The notes beneath the pieces were generated by a model. That model worked only from the letters and a program-made list of their open reading frames with translations, made no database searches and had not been told where the DNA came from. Below, in pieces: positions 24,894-36,934 of a DNA stretch of 64,000 nt; position 1 is the stretch's first letter, and the number at the start of each line of letters is the position of its first letter. The stretch comes from Chamaea fasciata (lineage: Eukaryota > Chordata > Aves > Passeriformes > Sylviidae). The stretch is taken from contig JARCOQ010000005.1 of the NCBI GenBank assembly GCA_029207755.1, positions 62,073,414-62,137,413 on the forward strand, given 5' to 3'. The position numbers and the translations under genes are program-made.

Positions 24894-24956
24894 CTTCCCC
24901 ATCCCAGCATGAGCATGTCCCAGCTTGACCACTACAGGAAAATTTGGTGTTGTGAG
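24894..24956 (-). CDS. SYN3: SYN3 coding exon, 63 bp (C-domain, ATP-binding lysine)
   Basis: Synapsin III is a neuronal phosphoprotein on the cytosolic face of synaptic vesicles; its C domain binds ATP and dimerises. Read on the minus strand, this exon has 21 codons: LTTPNF, then PVVVKLGHAHAGMGK. The second part is nearly invariant in synapsins. The lysine of VVVK corresponds to ATP-contacting Lys269 of mammalian synapsin I (numbering from memory). The acceptor is a strong pyrimidine tract ending TTTCAG at 24957, and the donor is AAG|GTAAGT at 24893. The exon starts and ends in phase 0. A second AG lies inside the exon (CCTGTAG just before TGGTC), but using it would lose conserved residues and the frame. 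The next exon in the transcript is at 15482-15340. The preceding exon was not found in the window. Confidence 0.95.
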
Positions 24957-24988
24957 CTGAAAGACAAGAGAAGGACCCTTTCATTAGG

Positions 24989-25033
24989 TTTTTTTTTTAA
25001 TTATTTTTTTTTTAAATTTTATTTTTATTTTTC
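24989..25033. repeat. T-rich low-complexity tract
   Basis: A T10 run, then T9-10 and A/T-rich sequence, lying just upstream (transcript sense) of the 63-bp exon acceptor. Confidence 0.85.
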
Positions 25034-28000
25034 CCCAGTCTCTGTATTTGGAATAATTTTCTTTTATTTAGTAGCTTTTAACCCCTTCCTGGATGCTGTA
25101 AACTGGACAACAAAAAGGCCAAATAAAGTTTTTCTGGATGGTAAGGCAGTGAGCAAATAGCACTTTACTGGATTCCATATAATGGAAAATGGAGGCCTGG
25201 CAGAATTCCTCTGATCTGACCCACTTCTGCTGCGTGATAGCAGTTTTCCAACCCTGTACATAAGGATTTGTGTACACCCATCTGCATGTAAAACACTGTT
25301 GCACTTCCAAGCTTGAGTAAGTGAACACTTTCAGATGCCGAAAACATCTGAATGGTGAGAAAGACAAGGATTGTTTGTTCTTTTCCACACTGACTCCTTT
25401 GGCCTTAATAGTGAGTGTACTGCTCCTATCCACAGGGAGGGTGGGGGGACAAGGAGAGTAGGAAGTGGACCCAACCCTTAGGTGGAACTCACAGACTCTA
25501 TCTATTCATAAAGCCTGTTCTTCTCTACCTTTAAGGGTGGGTATAGTGAATAAAAGAAAACAAAGAAGGATTGGAATCAGCAATAAAAATAGAAAAAAAG
25601 TCAGATGTTCTCTTTGGCATGTGTGGTGTTTCCATTGGGAAGGTCCTGCCACCCAAGGCATACAAGGTCATCTTAGAGCACATGTGGGATTTTACTTGAA
25701 GAACTGCAAGTACCCTCTCTGGCTTTTCTTCTCCAGTTTCATGCTCATGCAAGGATTCACTTGGAGTGATTGGCTCAGTGCTGGGTGGCTGTACTGGAAG
25801 AAGTGCACATGTCAGGAGTAAGTAGGATATATGTACCACATTTTCCCTATGTACTGGTTTGTCAATTTCTACACCTCTGCTTGGCATCCCTGTTACCTTC
25901 ATCTTGTCTTGTGCTCATGATTCTTGTGATCCAAATGCTATTTGTTCAGGATATAGCTGGGTATTTTTTATTGCATATTTCATTTCCTGTAAAGACACTT
26001 TTATCTTTACTTAAGTGCCCCAAGTGATGAGCTCTATTCATTAAGCAGTTAACCTGGAGATCTGGCAAAGTGAGGCAGTTGAATTTTGATGGATAAATGG
26101 GTCTCCTATTTATTTAAGTTTGAGAATAGATAAACAACTTGTTCTTGTGCTAATTACCAATTGTCTGTACGGACAGGCAGGCACTACACCCTAAAGATAG
26201 AATGGTGCTGCAGTCTCCATCTGTGGCAGGTCACTATAAATAACAAAATTAGTAATGAACACTGATATGTTTTGCTATTCAGCTGCTTATATAAAGAAAT
26301 GTCACAGGAGAGGGGAACAGTGAGTGCATCACGTCCTCAAGCAGCCTGTGTCACTTTCTTCAGGCAGAAAGCTGAAGAAAGATCTTCTTCAGACCACAGA
26401 AGGGCACAATAAATCACAGTCCTGGCACAGGCAGGGACCAGAAAGGACTGCTTCAGAAGAAGAGGCAAGAGACTGATAGGTGGCCATCCTGAAGTGAAAC
26501 GGTTAAGTGTATGTCCAGGCACATGAGTTTGTACTCTATTTCACCTTTGTCTCTTTAATTCATTGTAAGAGCCTGAAACTTAATTTATGCTAGCATAAAT
26601 GAATCAATTGGAGGACTGTACCTGAGGCTTACTGAAGATAGGGCTGTGGATGGACCATGCCAGGCTTTAAGCTGAAAGATGAAAGGTAACCTAGTAGATG
26701 GGGCACCCACTTGCTCAGGCTCTGGGAGATGTGGCTTGTTTGAGCCAAAATGCTGCAAGCCCTGGCCTCTGTTCCCTGTTTGGGAGTGGAGGCAGCAGCT
26801 GTTCCTACGGAGCAGGAAAAACAAACTGCATGCTGTGAGCCTGCCTGATACCCTGGCAAGGAGGCCAGAGATGTGTGCAGGACAGATAATGCTCTATCGC
26901 CAGCTCAAAGCAGACAGAGGCAGGAAGCAATGTCTCTGCTGCCCTGTTTTTTGTCCCCTGCCTATGATGTTGCTGAGGGGGCCTGCTTGGGCACGGGGCC
27001 TGGGAGTGGGAAGCATCTGTTTTCCTGTATACATGCAAAGAAAGTTTGAGGTCCAGTAAACAACCCAAGTTTACTGTTAGTCTGGAAAAACCACTGGCAA
27101 TGACAACGTGCTGTGCAAACTTCTCCCTTTCTCTTTGCTTCTTGGAAACATGAGCTCAGCTTTCTTACTAAGGCTTGGTCTCATCCCATGTAGGGGTGAC
27201 CAGATGGTGTCAGAGCATGCTGGGGTCACATGCGGCTTGGCCTGGGCATAGCACCCGAGGCTTGAGGTGAGACATCCAGACTGTGAACATATGGTAGCCT
27301 TGCTGGGAAAGCTGAGGCTCCAGAGGAATGCTGGTGCATGGTTAGCCAGGAATCTCTCTCTGCCACTGAAAACCCATCAGATTTCCATGTACATGAACCT
27401 GCCTAATGAAGGAACCAACAAGAGAGCATGGCACATGGACAGAGCTGCATTATATCATGGGTTTATCTAGTGACAGTGGAGTGCCCTTAGTCTGTGCTGA
27501 AGTTAAGTGCAATCAAAAGCTCTCCATAGTCCACAGAACTAAAGCAACCAGAGTCCACAACTACCCACTGGAAAGCCCTTGCTGAAGTGGTGGAAGTAGC
27601 TGAATGCCACTACAATCAACAGGGAGCTCTCCAGCTTCCACCAGAGTCTTACTGGGACTCAAGTCCCATATTTGTTGCTAATAAGGTGGCCAGCCAGCAC
27701 AGTTGGCAAGCACCCAGATGGATAGGGAAGCCAAAATAAGGGAGAATCTGTTATACACACAACTCTGATGCAATTCACACACAAACATGGTGAGAAGTTC
27801 TGTGGGTGGCCAAAGCCACCACAAGGGCAGACCCCTGAGATGAGTATTTATACATGCTGAGTCATAAATTTCCCAGGAAAGAAGATTATTGTAATCACAG
27901 AATACCATCACATTTTAATAAGAAAAGCATGTTTTTACTGAAATCATGCAAAGACGTGTCTGTGTCTTTCTATGTGTCGCAAGGGCTCTTCTCAGAAAAA

Positions 28001-28639
28001 TAGTGAAAAACGCTTCAATCATTTTAAAATGTGCATGAACTGTTGACAGGACTGTTATAGATGAGGTTGCCAGGTTTTTGGATGGGACTGTAGTGCTACA
28101 GCTAGCTCAGTGATCCTATGCAGGGTGTTGGTTCATACACATAACTCAACCCTTTGAATTAAAATCTTACAAATGCATTCCCAGAGATTGTGGCAAAGCC
28201 TTGAGGTGCCAAGGATTACATAAATGTCTAGAGCTTGGTGTCTGTTAAGAGTCAAAGAGCAGTTTGAAACCCAAACTAGGAACTCATCCATGTTTTGGTA
28301 GTAGTGAAGGGAGAGTTATGGAAGTTATTTCCAGCTTAGAACACCGATGGCTCAAAGTGTACCATTTTAGCCCGATTTTCAGGGCTCTGCTCTGTGTGTA
28401 GTGTCACTGCAACAATGACTTTGCAGTTTATCAGTTTTGGCAGTGGTGTGTAAAATGAGTGCTGGTATGCAGACATTAGCCTTTATTTGAAAACACATGG
28501 CTGTCAACTGTGACACTTTCCCCTTTACCTTCTGCCCCCCTTTCCAACAAATAATGAGGGCTTCAGTACTTCTTGTAAATTTATGAATATTCTCTCTATT
28601 CTTTACTGGTGGAGCAGTAGAACAGAGCTGGATCTAAAT

Positions 28640-28800
28640 TGATCTGAAGGAAGGAATCTTAGGCACTGTTCAAAGCCAGGTTGGACAAGGCCTTGAGCAA
28701 CTTGGTTTAGTGGGAGATGTCGCTGCACATGGCAGTAGAGATGATAGATTATCTTCAAAGTCCCTTCCAACCCCTTAACATTTGATGATTCTATGAATCT
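28640..28800 (+). mobile_element. CR1 LINE 3' end
   Basis: CAAAGCCAGGTTGGACAAGG, CCTTGAGCAACTTGG, TTTAGTGGGAGATGTC, AAGTCCCTTCCAACCCC and the terminal GATGATTCTATGAATCT match the avian CR1 3' terminus in sense orientation. About 160 bp; it is the only clear plus-strand CR1 copy in the window. Confidence 0.9.
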
Positions 28801-29492
28801 AGCCCATAAATACAATGCTTTTGACTCTTCTGTGTCACTGAGACCCTCAAGAGAGATGCTAATTTTAAGTCTGTGATTTTTGTACTGTCCTGTATTCCAT
28901 GAAAAAAGTAGAAGGTCTCTTTTTATTTCCTTCTGTTATGTGCAGTTCTGTGCATTAGTTCACATTATCTAACTCATTTTATACAATGAACTTTCAGTTC
29001 CTACTACTATTCTTTCTTCTGCAAAACCTTTCCAGTCAATGCTAAAATGAATAGTACAGGCTGCAATTACATCATGGTTAATGTTAGGAGGGATTTGGAG
29101 TGGTGGGAGACGGAGTCATTAAAACTTTTGTCTCTTGGCATTGGCATCATATTACCATAGCATCCAGTGTTTTCAGCCAGGCCAGAAGGCCCCATAGCAC
29201 AAGGTATTGTAATTTTGCCTTCACCCTTCCCCCAGAAGTAATATTCTGAATTTTCCTTTTTATACTCTAAACCTGATTTTTATGTTTATATAGCTGCTTT
29301 CACTTGCATGATGACAAAGTCTGTTTTGGGTGGGTACCTAATGGATGATGGGAATGGTGTTCATGCACTTGAGACCTAAATGTTGGAAGTAACGTGTGTG
29401 GCACTTCCCTGGTGTCAATTAAGTTAAAGGAGCTGTGAACATATAATTTCCTGTAAAAGCAAGCAAGCTGCTTCAAGCCTACAGGAAAATAA

Positions 29493-29514
29493 TGATGTCA
29501 TGACATGATGTCAT
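29493..29514. repeat. Palindrome ATGTCATGACAT
   Basis: The perfect 12-bp palindrome is at 29495-29506. It sits between two TGATGTCA octamers, the second at 29507-29514. Confidence 0.8.
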
Positions 29515-32500
29515 TGTGTTTATGGAACTATCTTACTTAAAACTTGAGCTGAAGATCAGCACCGGTTGCCTGCCAGCCTTGCCAGGCATGGCAAGATCAG
29601 GGCTGCATGTGATATGGTTTCCTGTAAGACACACACCTGTGTGTTGATTACTGTATTTTAATTAGAGCCCATTGAAGAAAAAAAATCATTAGGTGGGGAA
29701 AGGGGGCCTCAAGACAGCTTTCAAGACTGCTGAAGTAAATCCTGAGGAGGAGCAGGTGTCTGCAAAGGTCCCAGGAGGAAGGAGGAGATAGGGGGTATGA
29801 TGAGAAGAACAATGAGATGCACGTGACAGGAGGAGTTCAATGACAGCTGGATCACAACAACATTATACAGGTGGAGTCTGAAGCAGTGAGGCAGTTGATG
29901 GATGAGATGGCAACAGGGTGGTAAAAAAATATCCTTTGATTCTCCCATTGTTTTTAAAAAGCACAACAAAAGAGAAAAAACCCCCTCAAACTCAACAGCA
30001 GCATGACTTAATCCCCACATCCTCAAGTAAACAAACCACAAACCAATGTTACAGGGTTCTTAACACTTGCTGCGGTTAGAATGGGTCATGGAAGTGAATA
30101 AAAAGGGGTAAGCACAAACCGGAACATTTTGTCATTGATTCCACCTCTAATATTACTTAACTTCTTTATTTGAGACAGGATGTATTTGGGTTCCCTAGTG
30201 GACAATAGGAGTGTGAACATTTGATATTCTCATTCCTTTGGAGCTTCAAGTGTGAGAATTATATGAACCTATCCAGACAAGCAGATGCTCAGCAAAAATC
30301 CCCAAAATGCAGTATGTGGTGCTCGTATTCACATACATATCTAGCAGTCCTGGTCAATAAATCCCCATTACCACATATCAAATCACAAGCAGGTTTTTTA
30401 AAGGTTCTATGACTACATAGGGAATTTTTATAATTCCTTAATGCATGACGTTCACTTAGCTATTTTGCAGTGGTGCCCATAGGGAAGCTTCTTATCTTTC
30501 CTTTTTTGCTAGGAGAGTGAATACATTCTGCTAAGTCCTTATGTTGAGAAACTGTCCAAATATTTTTTGTGGGATGCAGTGAAAGAAAAGAAGAAACTCT
30601 TGAGTTTCTTTTTCCTCCTGACCTGAATTGTGTGCCATTTGCTGCATTTTTCTCTAATTAGAAAATTCCATCCCACATGTAAACACACTGCAAAGAAAGA
30701 GATGGTGAACACCTGTTGTTAACTGTAGTATCTAAGCTATGGTAAAAGATATACAAAGGAGGGGAAATAAAATGCTTTAAGAATTTATGCTGGAGTCTTC
30801 AAAGCCATTGTTCTTCTAAGAATCCCTGAGGTTCACAAGATTCTGGCCAACAAACCTCTCTTCACGTGGCAGGCTTGACTGTCCCTTTTTATCAGAAAAC
30901 TCTGAATTCTCACTGATTTCAAAATTGGCAGCATGGGGGTTCCTTTGGAGAGAACAAACTTTCCTAAACTTCACAGAGGAAAACAACCTTTTGCAACAAG
31001 TCTCATGGAAGTCAATCATGCCCCAGTTACTGCTGGTCTCTAATCTCACCACACAGTCTGCTGCAAGTACTTTTCTCTCACCAAAGGACAAAGTGCATAT
31101 GGTTCTCACCCCGACTTTTACACACAGTGAAGCTGTGTGCCTCGACTGCAAAGCTGGGAGGCCCTCACATGACTCCAAGGGCTTAGTTGTGATTTCACAA
31201 CCTTCTGTAGCACATCTGAGAGTGGTGCATTTATGTCAGTGTAAAATGAGAAGCAGGTCCTGGGCTTATTAGTACATTCACTGAAAAATATGTGCCTGCC
31301 ACAGAAATGGCTCCAAAGTTTTCTTGTAAACATCATGCCCTTGTAAGTGCCAACGACCGCGTGCAGACTTGGCTGGCATTGCCATGTCAGATGCTGGCAT
31401 GAACAATGAGCCACGGGTGCTGCCTGGTACAGGCAATGGGATACTGGAACATTAGAAATACTCTCTGGGCTCCTGAAAGCTCTTGGGCAATGAATCACCA
31501 CCTCCTTCCCTCTTGCCATTCTTCAGCACTGAAAGTTATAGAAATAGCAGCACAGAGGACCAGGCAGCCACAGTCGGACTTCTTTGAAAGATCCATTTTT
31601 TTATACTTTTCTAAAAGCACAGTTAATAATCTTGATTAATGCTTCAGGAGGGACTTTGGACATAAAGAAGAATGAGGATTACGGGAAGTATCACCCTGCA
31701 GCTGGCATCTCGTGCCACATCTATACAAGTAAATAGAACAACGACATAGCAAGGACACTGGCCCTGATTTGCCTATACTGTTAAATTGTTAGACCAATCC
31801 CAGGCATATTCTGTCTCAAGATGAATAACCTTCTCCCAAGCAATTCCCAAGCATAATATGGAACCACCATGAGTCTGCAGATATGCCTCACAGAACACTG
31901 GGGGCTAGAAGAGCTTGACAGCACAGCTGTAGTTGGGCCATGAGAGAGCTGCTGGAGAATGAGCCTGGCGCTGTATGCTTTGCTGCTGTTAATACAGTCT
32001 CTGTCTGCCTTACTGGGTTGAGCAGGAGAGTAGTTCTTATCTTGCACGCTGTATTATCTTTGCTCCCACACTAGTGTTTCATTTTGGTTGTACACACATG
32101 GCCAGACGTCATACCATTCCCATATGACAGTTTCCACTGACTACCTTTTTCAGACTGAATTCACAGTGGGTCCTTTTTTGGCTTACAGCCAGAGATATTT
32201 ACACCACATTTCTTTTGCCCACTGACCTGGAAAGTTAGGTATTGCCTCACATGAGAGATGTTTGAGCTATGGGCTCAGTTTGTTCTGTTTTACAGCTAGA
32301 TCGTATTTTCAGCTTTTTGAGCCCTTAGGATCGTGCAGGAATTCAAATACTTTGCTAAAGTGGTCTGGAGTGAAATACACGTCCCCTACTTTTTGTGCTC
32401 TGGGGCATAAATGCAGGGACTAAATCCTGTTCCATGGATTTACCTGCTCCTTGGGCTGCACATAGAGCTAAACACTGGCAACAGCTCTTCTTAACCCTGA

Positions 32501-35500
32501 ATCTGTTGTGCTGTCTTTTTTAGGCACCTAGAGCAGGTGGGGGCCAGGTATGAGCTCTGTTCTTCCTATGTCCTCATTCTTGTGCTTCACAGTTTCAAGC
32601 TTCTTTCTCCAGATAAAAATCTTCTGTGTTTATCCAGACTAATTTTTGGCTCATGTCAGAGACATTGAGGACATGAAAGGCAGCCATTGTATCCCATGTT
32701 TGAATTAGCTCTGTGTCTTTTGAGATTTCTTGGGAACTTTCAAATTACATGTTTTAAGTAGGAGCCAAAAACTGTAGGAAGGGCTGTATTTCACAATCTC
32801 TCCAAATTCAGCAATTGCTTGGGAAAGAGAATGAGGTCCCAGGGGGAAAATTTTGTATTTTGAAAGGTGGAAGTATCATGTTTCAATGATTCAGTGAATG
32901 AGCACTAATTAACTTCTTCTCCAGCCCAAATGAGACATGGAATGCTTTCAAACTGCAAAAGGGAAGTTTTTTTGACATGCATTTAATTACTCCATGTTTC
33001 ATTCTTGAGGATTTTGGAGATATCCAAAACCTTCAAACCTCTCAAGAGCTGAGAAATACATTTTCCTACCTAGGCTTCCAGGGTATGGGTCCACACTGGC
33101 ACCACCTGGGTATTTGTCTCCCTCTTGTGTCTCATTCCATGAGAAAAGATAGAATCCTGCTCCACCCGTTTGCTAAACCCACTAGAGCTTCCAATGAAGT
33201 GGAAGAAACTGTGGGTGACCTGTGCTTCTAATTGTCTACAAACTCAGTGCTGAGAGACAACCTAGTTTGATATTTGGGGTAAAAAGCAGAAGGAAGATCA
33301 AGCACGCTCCACACAGGACACAGGCAGAGTTTTTTTCAGCTGGGACTGGCTTCTGTTTACATCTTTCCCAGCTGTAGCAAGGAAGGGGTTCCTGAAGTGA
33401 AAGCATTCAGACGAAGACAGAAGAAACCACTGTGCGGATCAGCCTTTTTCATCTCACAACCACCACCTCGGCCAGCAGCATTTTTCCCCTGCTGAGCACA
33501 CATTGATGTACCACAGGCTGCAACAGCCAGGAATGGTGAGAAGCAGGAAGCAGAGAAATTCCTTTTGGAGTGACACATAGACCCTCTTCTTTACCTTGGG
33601 CAAGCCTGGAGCGGCAAAGGATGCTGTGGTCTCTGTGAGCCCACTCCTGTTTGTCTAGAGAGAAAGGGTTCACCCTTTACTGGAAAAAGAGGTGGAGACC
33701 TGAGCTGATTTCATCTCTGAAGCAGTATCTCCGCTTCTCTGGGATAAATGAGACAAATGTGAGTGAGTTGGTCCACGCCCAGTACAGGAAGGTGTTTGTT
33801 TTTTTCCCAGGCACAGTACTGAGGCTGTCGCGGTATCCAGGTAGGATTTTGGAATGTGGGCAGAAACCCACCTGGAGGTAAATGGGGATGTGCCCAAAAG
33901 AAGGGCACTGGCTTCAGCAGAGGAGCTCATGCCAGGCACTCTGGTTGGAGGTAGAACCAGGCACAGCCAAAGTCTGAAACTAGTCTGGAAAGATGGGTTT
34001 CTTTAAAAACTTGTTTCTTTAATACAATTCTACCTCTTTTCCTCCCATCAAACTTCATGCCATTAAATTAGTTTTCAGAACTAGTTGCTGAAATCTTCTA
34101 TTGTGGTCATGGTTTTCATTCTCATGGAGGTAGTGCCAGCACCTCAGTAATGCAGCAGCCGAGCTTCTCTGTGGAGTTTCTGTGCTGCACAAACTGCTGC
34201 TATCAAAATACACAAACCAACTTTCAGGGGAGCACGAGTACCTTTTAAACAACAAACCTTTGCACAGACAAAGAAAATAGTTTGCTTTCTCAAAGAAGAT
34301 AAATCACACCATAACTGTTTAGGCTTACACGAAAGCTGTAAAGTAGAGTTAATGTGTAAAAAATTAGGTTCAAATGGGAGAAGCCAAATGGACTTTTCAT
34401 TTTTTTCTTGGTTTTGTTTCTTTAATTGTGAAATCAAAGAGAGTTTTGTATACACTTATCCTTGCAGACTTCTCAACTGATTGGTTTTCATCCATCAGTT
34501 GTGGGTGGGGCAATAAAGAAAATATTCAAAACTTCCCATGCAAAAGTGGCTTGGCTAATTCCATCCTCAGAGAGTAGCAGGTGTCCATACTATGTATCTG
34601 TGCACTTTTGGACTTCAGTAGCAAGAACCTCTGATACCGGGCCTTGAGGACAGAGTGCTATTTCATATGCATTTTGTAGACAGCCCTAATTAGTTAAATT
34701 AGTTTGTCTGCATCATAAATGTAAAGGAACGCACATTGGATTTGTCTCTAATTGTGGCATTGCTCTGGTGATGGGTTGCAGACTTCTTTTTTTTTAACTT
34801 TCTCATTAGTACTTAGCTTTAGGCATTTGTGAGAAACCACAGCCTCCTAAAGCTCCTACTCCTATCCTCTTAATTTTGACTCACAAGGTTTTAATGGATG
34901 AACAGAAGGTAAAGAAAGCCTTTGGTTCTCATACCATTCAGCAAACCTCCGGCTGGCACTGGCATTGTTTGGGAACCCTTGTGGGGATGAAAGTAAATTC
35001 TGTACAGATGTGGCCTCTTCTGAGACTGCTCTTTGAGGCCTGTTGATTCTCAGAACAAAAAGCACGTGAGGAGGGTGACTGGCAGGGGATTTCCATGGAG
35101 TGCTCTAAGTGAAATTATTTTAAATTGATCCTGCACCACATAGGGCTAATGACAGACCTTGGTAGAAGGGGTTCTCGAAAGCACAAATGCTGCTCTGATC
35201 CTTTGTACAGAGCAAATTTTTCCATAACCTCCATGGGACACTGCGTGGAGATTCTCTGGACTGATAGGCTCATGAAGCGCATCACGATACAGGCCCACCA
35301 GTTTGGAGCTGGAAAATGTAGAGCTGGGTGAATCTGGCAAAAAAGCCACATGTAGATAGCCTGTGTAGGGAGAGCTCGGGTGTTTCTGTTCCCAGACCTT
35401 TCTGGGGAGGGAGCATGGGATTGGCCTATATGGATCTGGCTGCTGCTGTGTGTTTTTGGACCTCAGCCTCCACCTGTGAGAAGTTAATGGAGTGAAGCCG

Positions 35501-36900
35501 TCTGGTTGGGTATCTCTGTGCCTGCTGTGAAGACACACTCACAGGGCACTAATGACAAATCCTGTCCTTTCTTCCTAAACCCTCACACAGGGATTTTATG
35601 AGGCATGATATGTGAATCCTGCCCCACGGAAGGATTAACCAGCTCTCCGAAACTGGGAGTGGTAAATGGGATCCCTCCTGAAACAAATCCCACTATGAGT
35701 ACAACCACTGATTAAATTGAGGCTTTGGATGGTAAAACTGTAACCGGGGCAGGAAATTTGATTACATCCATCAGTCCAGCTGTCTGACTTCATGAGGATA
35801 ATGCTGTCCTGAGCTCATCACTGCGGCAGCACAGCATTGCACACGTAAGGGTTGGGGCCCTGGCCACACCGAGCGCAAAGGGAGTCAGCTCATTCATTTT
35901 GATGAGGCCATGCTTTCTTTTGCAATATCTGGTAAAGAATGTTTATCTCAAATTCCTCTCCTACCCTGAGGTATTTTCACTGTTTTATTGCTCAATGATG
36001 TAACTTTTAAGCAACCCATATTAAGATGGCTTTCATGTCCAAAGCTGAGGCCGACTGAGAGTACAGGGACAGCTGAGAGGCTGTGGCCATTCACCCAGCT
36101 TATGATGCAAGGTCCCAGGGGAACAAGGACCAAAGCTGCCTTAAAGTGTCCCCACAGCAGGGAGAAGCAAGCTTTTTCAGGAATCTGGAGCAGTGCTGGG
36201 AAAGCTCAGAGAGAGGGGGAAGTGATGACCCCTTCCTCTCTCTCGTCTCTTCCCACACGTCTATGAGGTCTCAAACAAGGTCATTAAGGACAGGCTGGGA
36301 CTCTTCCTTCCAGGGTGGCACATCTCCACGCCACACCAGCACTGGCCTGCGACCACGGACCTCATCTGCGCCAAAGTTTCCAGGTTGCCAAGTAATGCCA
36401 GGAGACACAAATTACTTCTATATGTGATTTCATTCTTTTATGCCATAAGCTAATTGCTTCCCTGTACCACAATTTATTCCAGCTGTTGGTCTTTATCTGT
36501 TTCTGGGTTTCTTCTGTCACTCTGGAGAATGGGCAATTTAGAAATGGTTCCCACATTTCCTCTTTTACTTCAAAAGAAACAAGAAAAAAAACCACTTTCA
36601 GGCAAAATCTGCCTGCTCCTAACTGTATTTCTCCATGTGAGAGGATCCAAGATCAAATTCTCTAAAATATTACCAATCAAAGAGTTTACTCTGCATTTGT
36701 TGATGAAGAGCAGAGCTTCTTTGGTGATGCTGCACAAACATAAGCCCAGATAGAACTGGGACAAGCTAAGCTGTGCAGTATGTCACAAAGGCTGTTAGCG
36801 TTTGACGTGGTGAGACTACTTGTCCAAGCTTACAAAATCTGGCTTGAGACTGACGGAGAATAAGGACACTTCCTTTGTAAAATTTGGTGTAAACCTTCTG

Positions 36901-36934
36901 ATTAATGTCATCCCCACCAAAAGATGACATTAAT
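36901..36934. repeat. Perfect 12-bp stem hairpin
   Basis: ATTAATGTCATC (36901-36912), a 10-base loop, then GATGACATTAAT (36923-36934). Every one of the 12 pairs is complementary. There is no T run after it and no flanking mature-miRNA-length extension obvious by eye. Confidence 0.9.
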
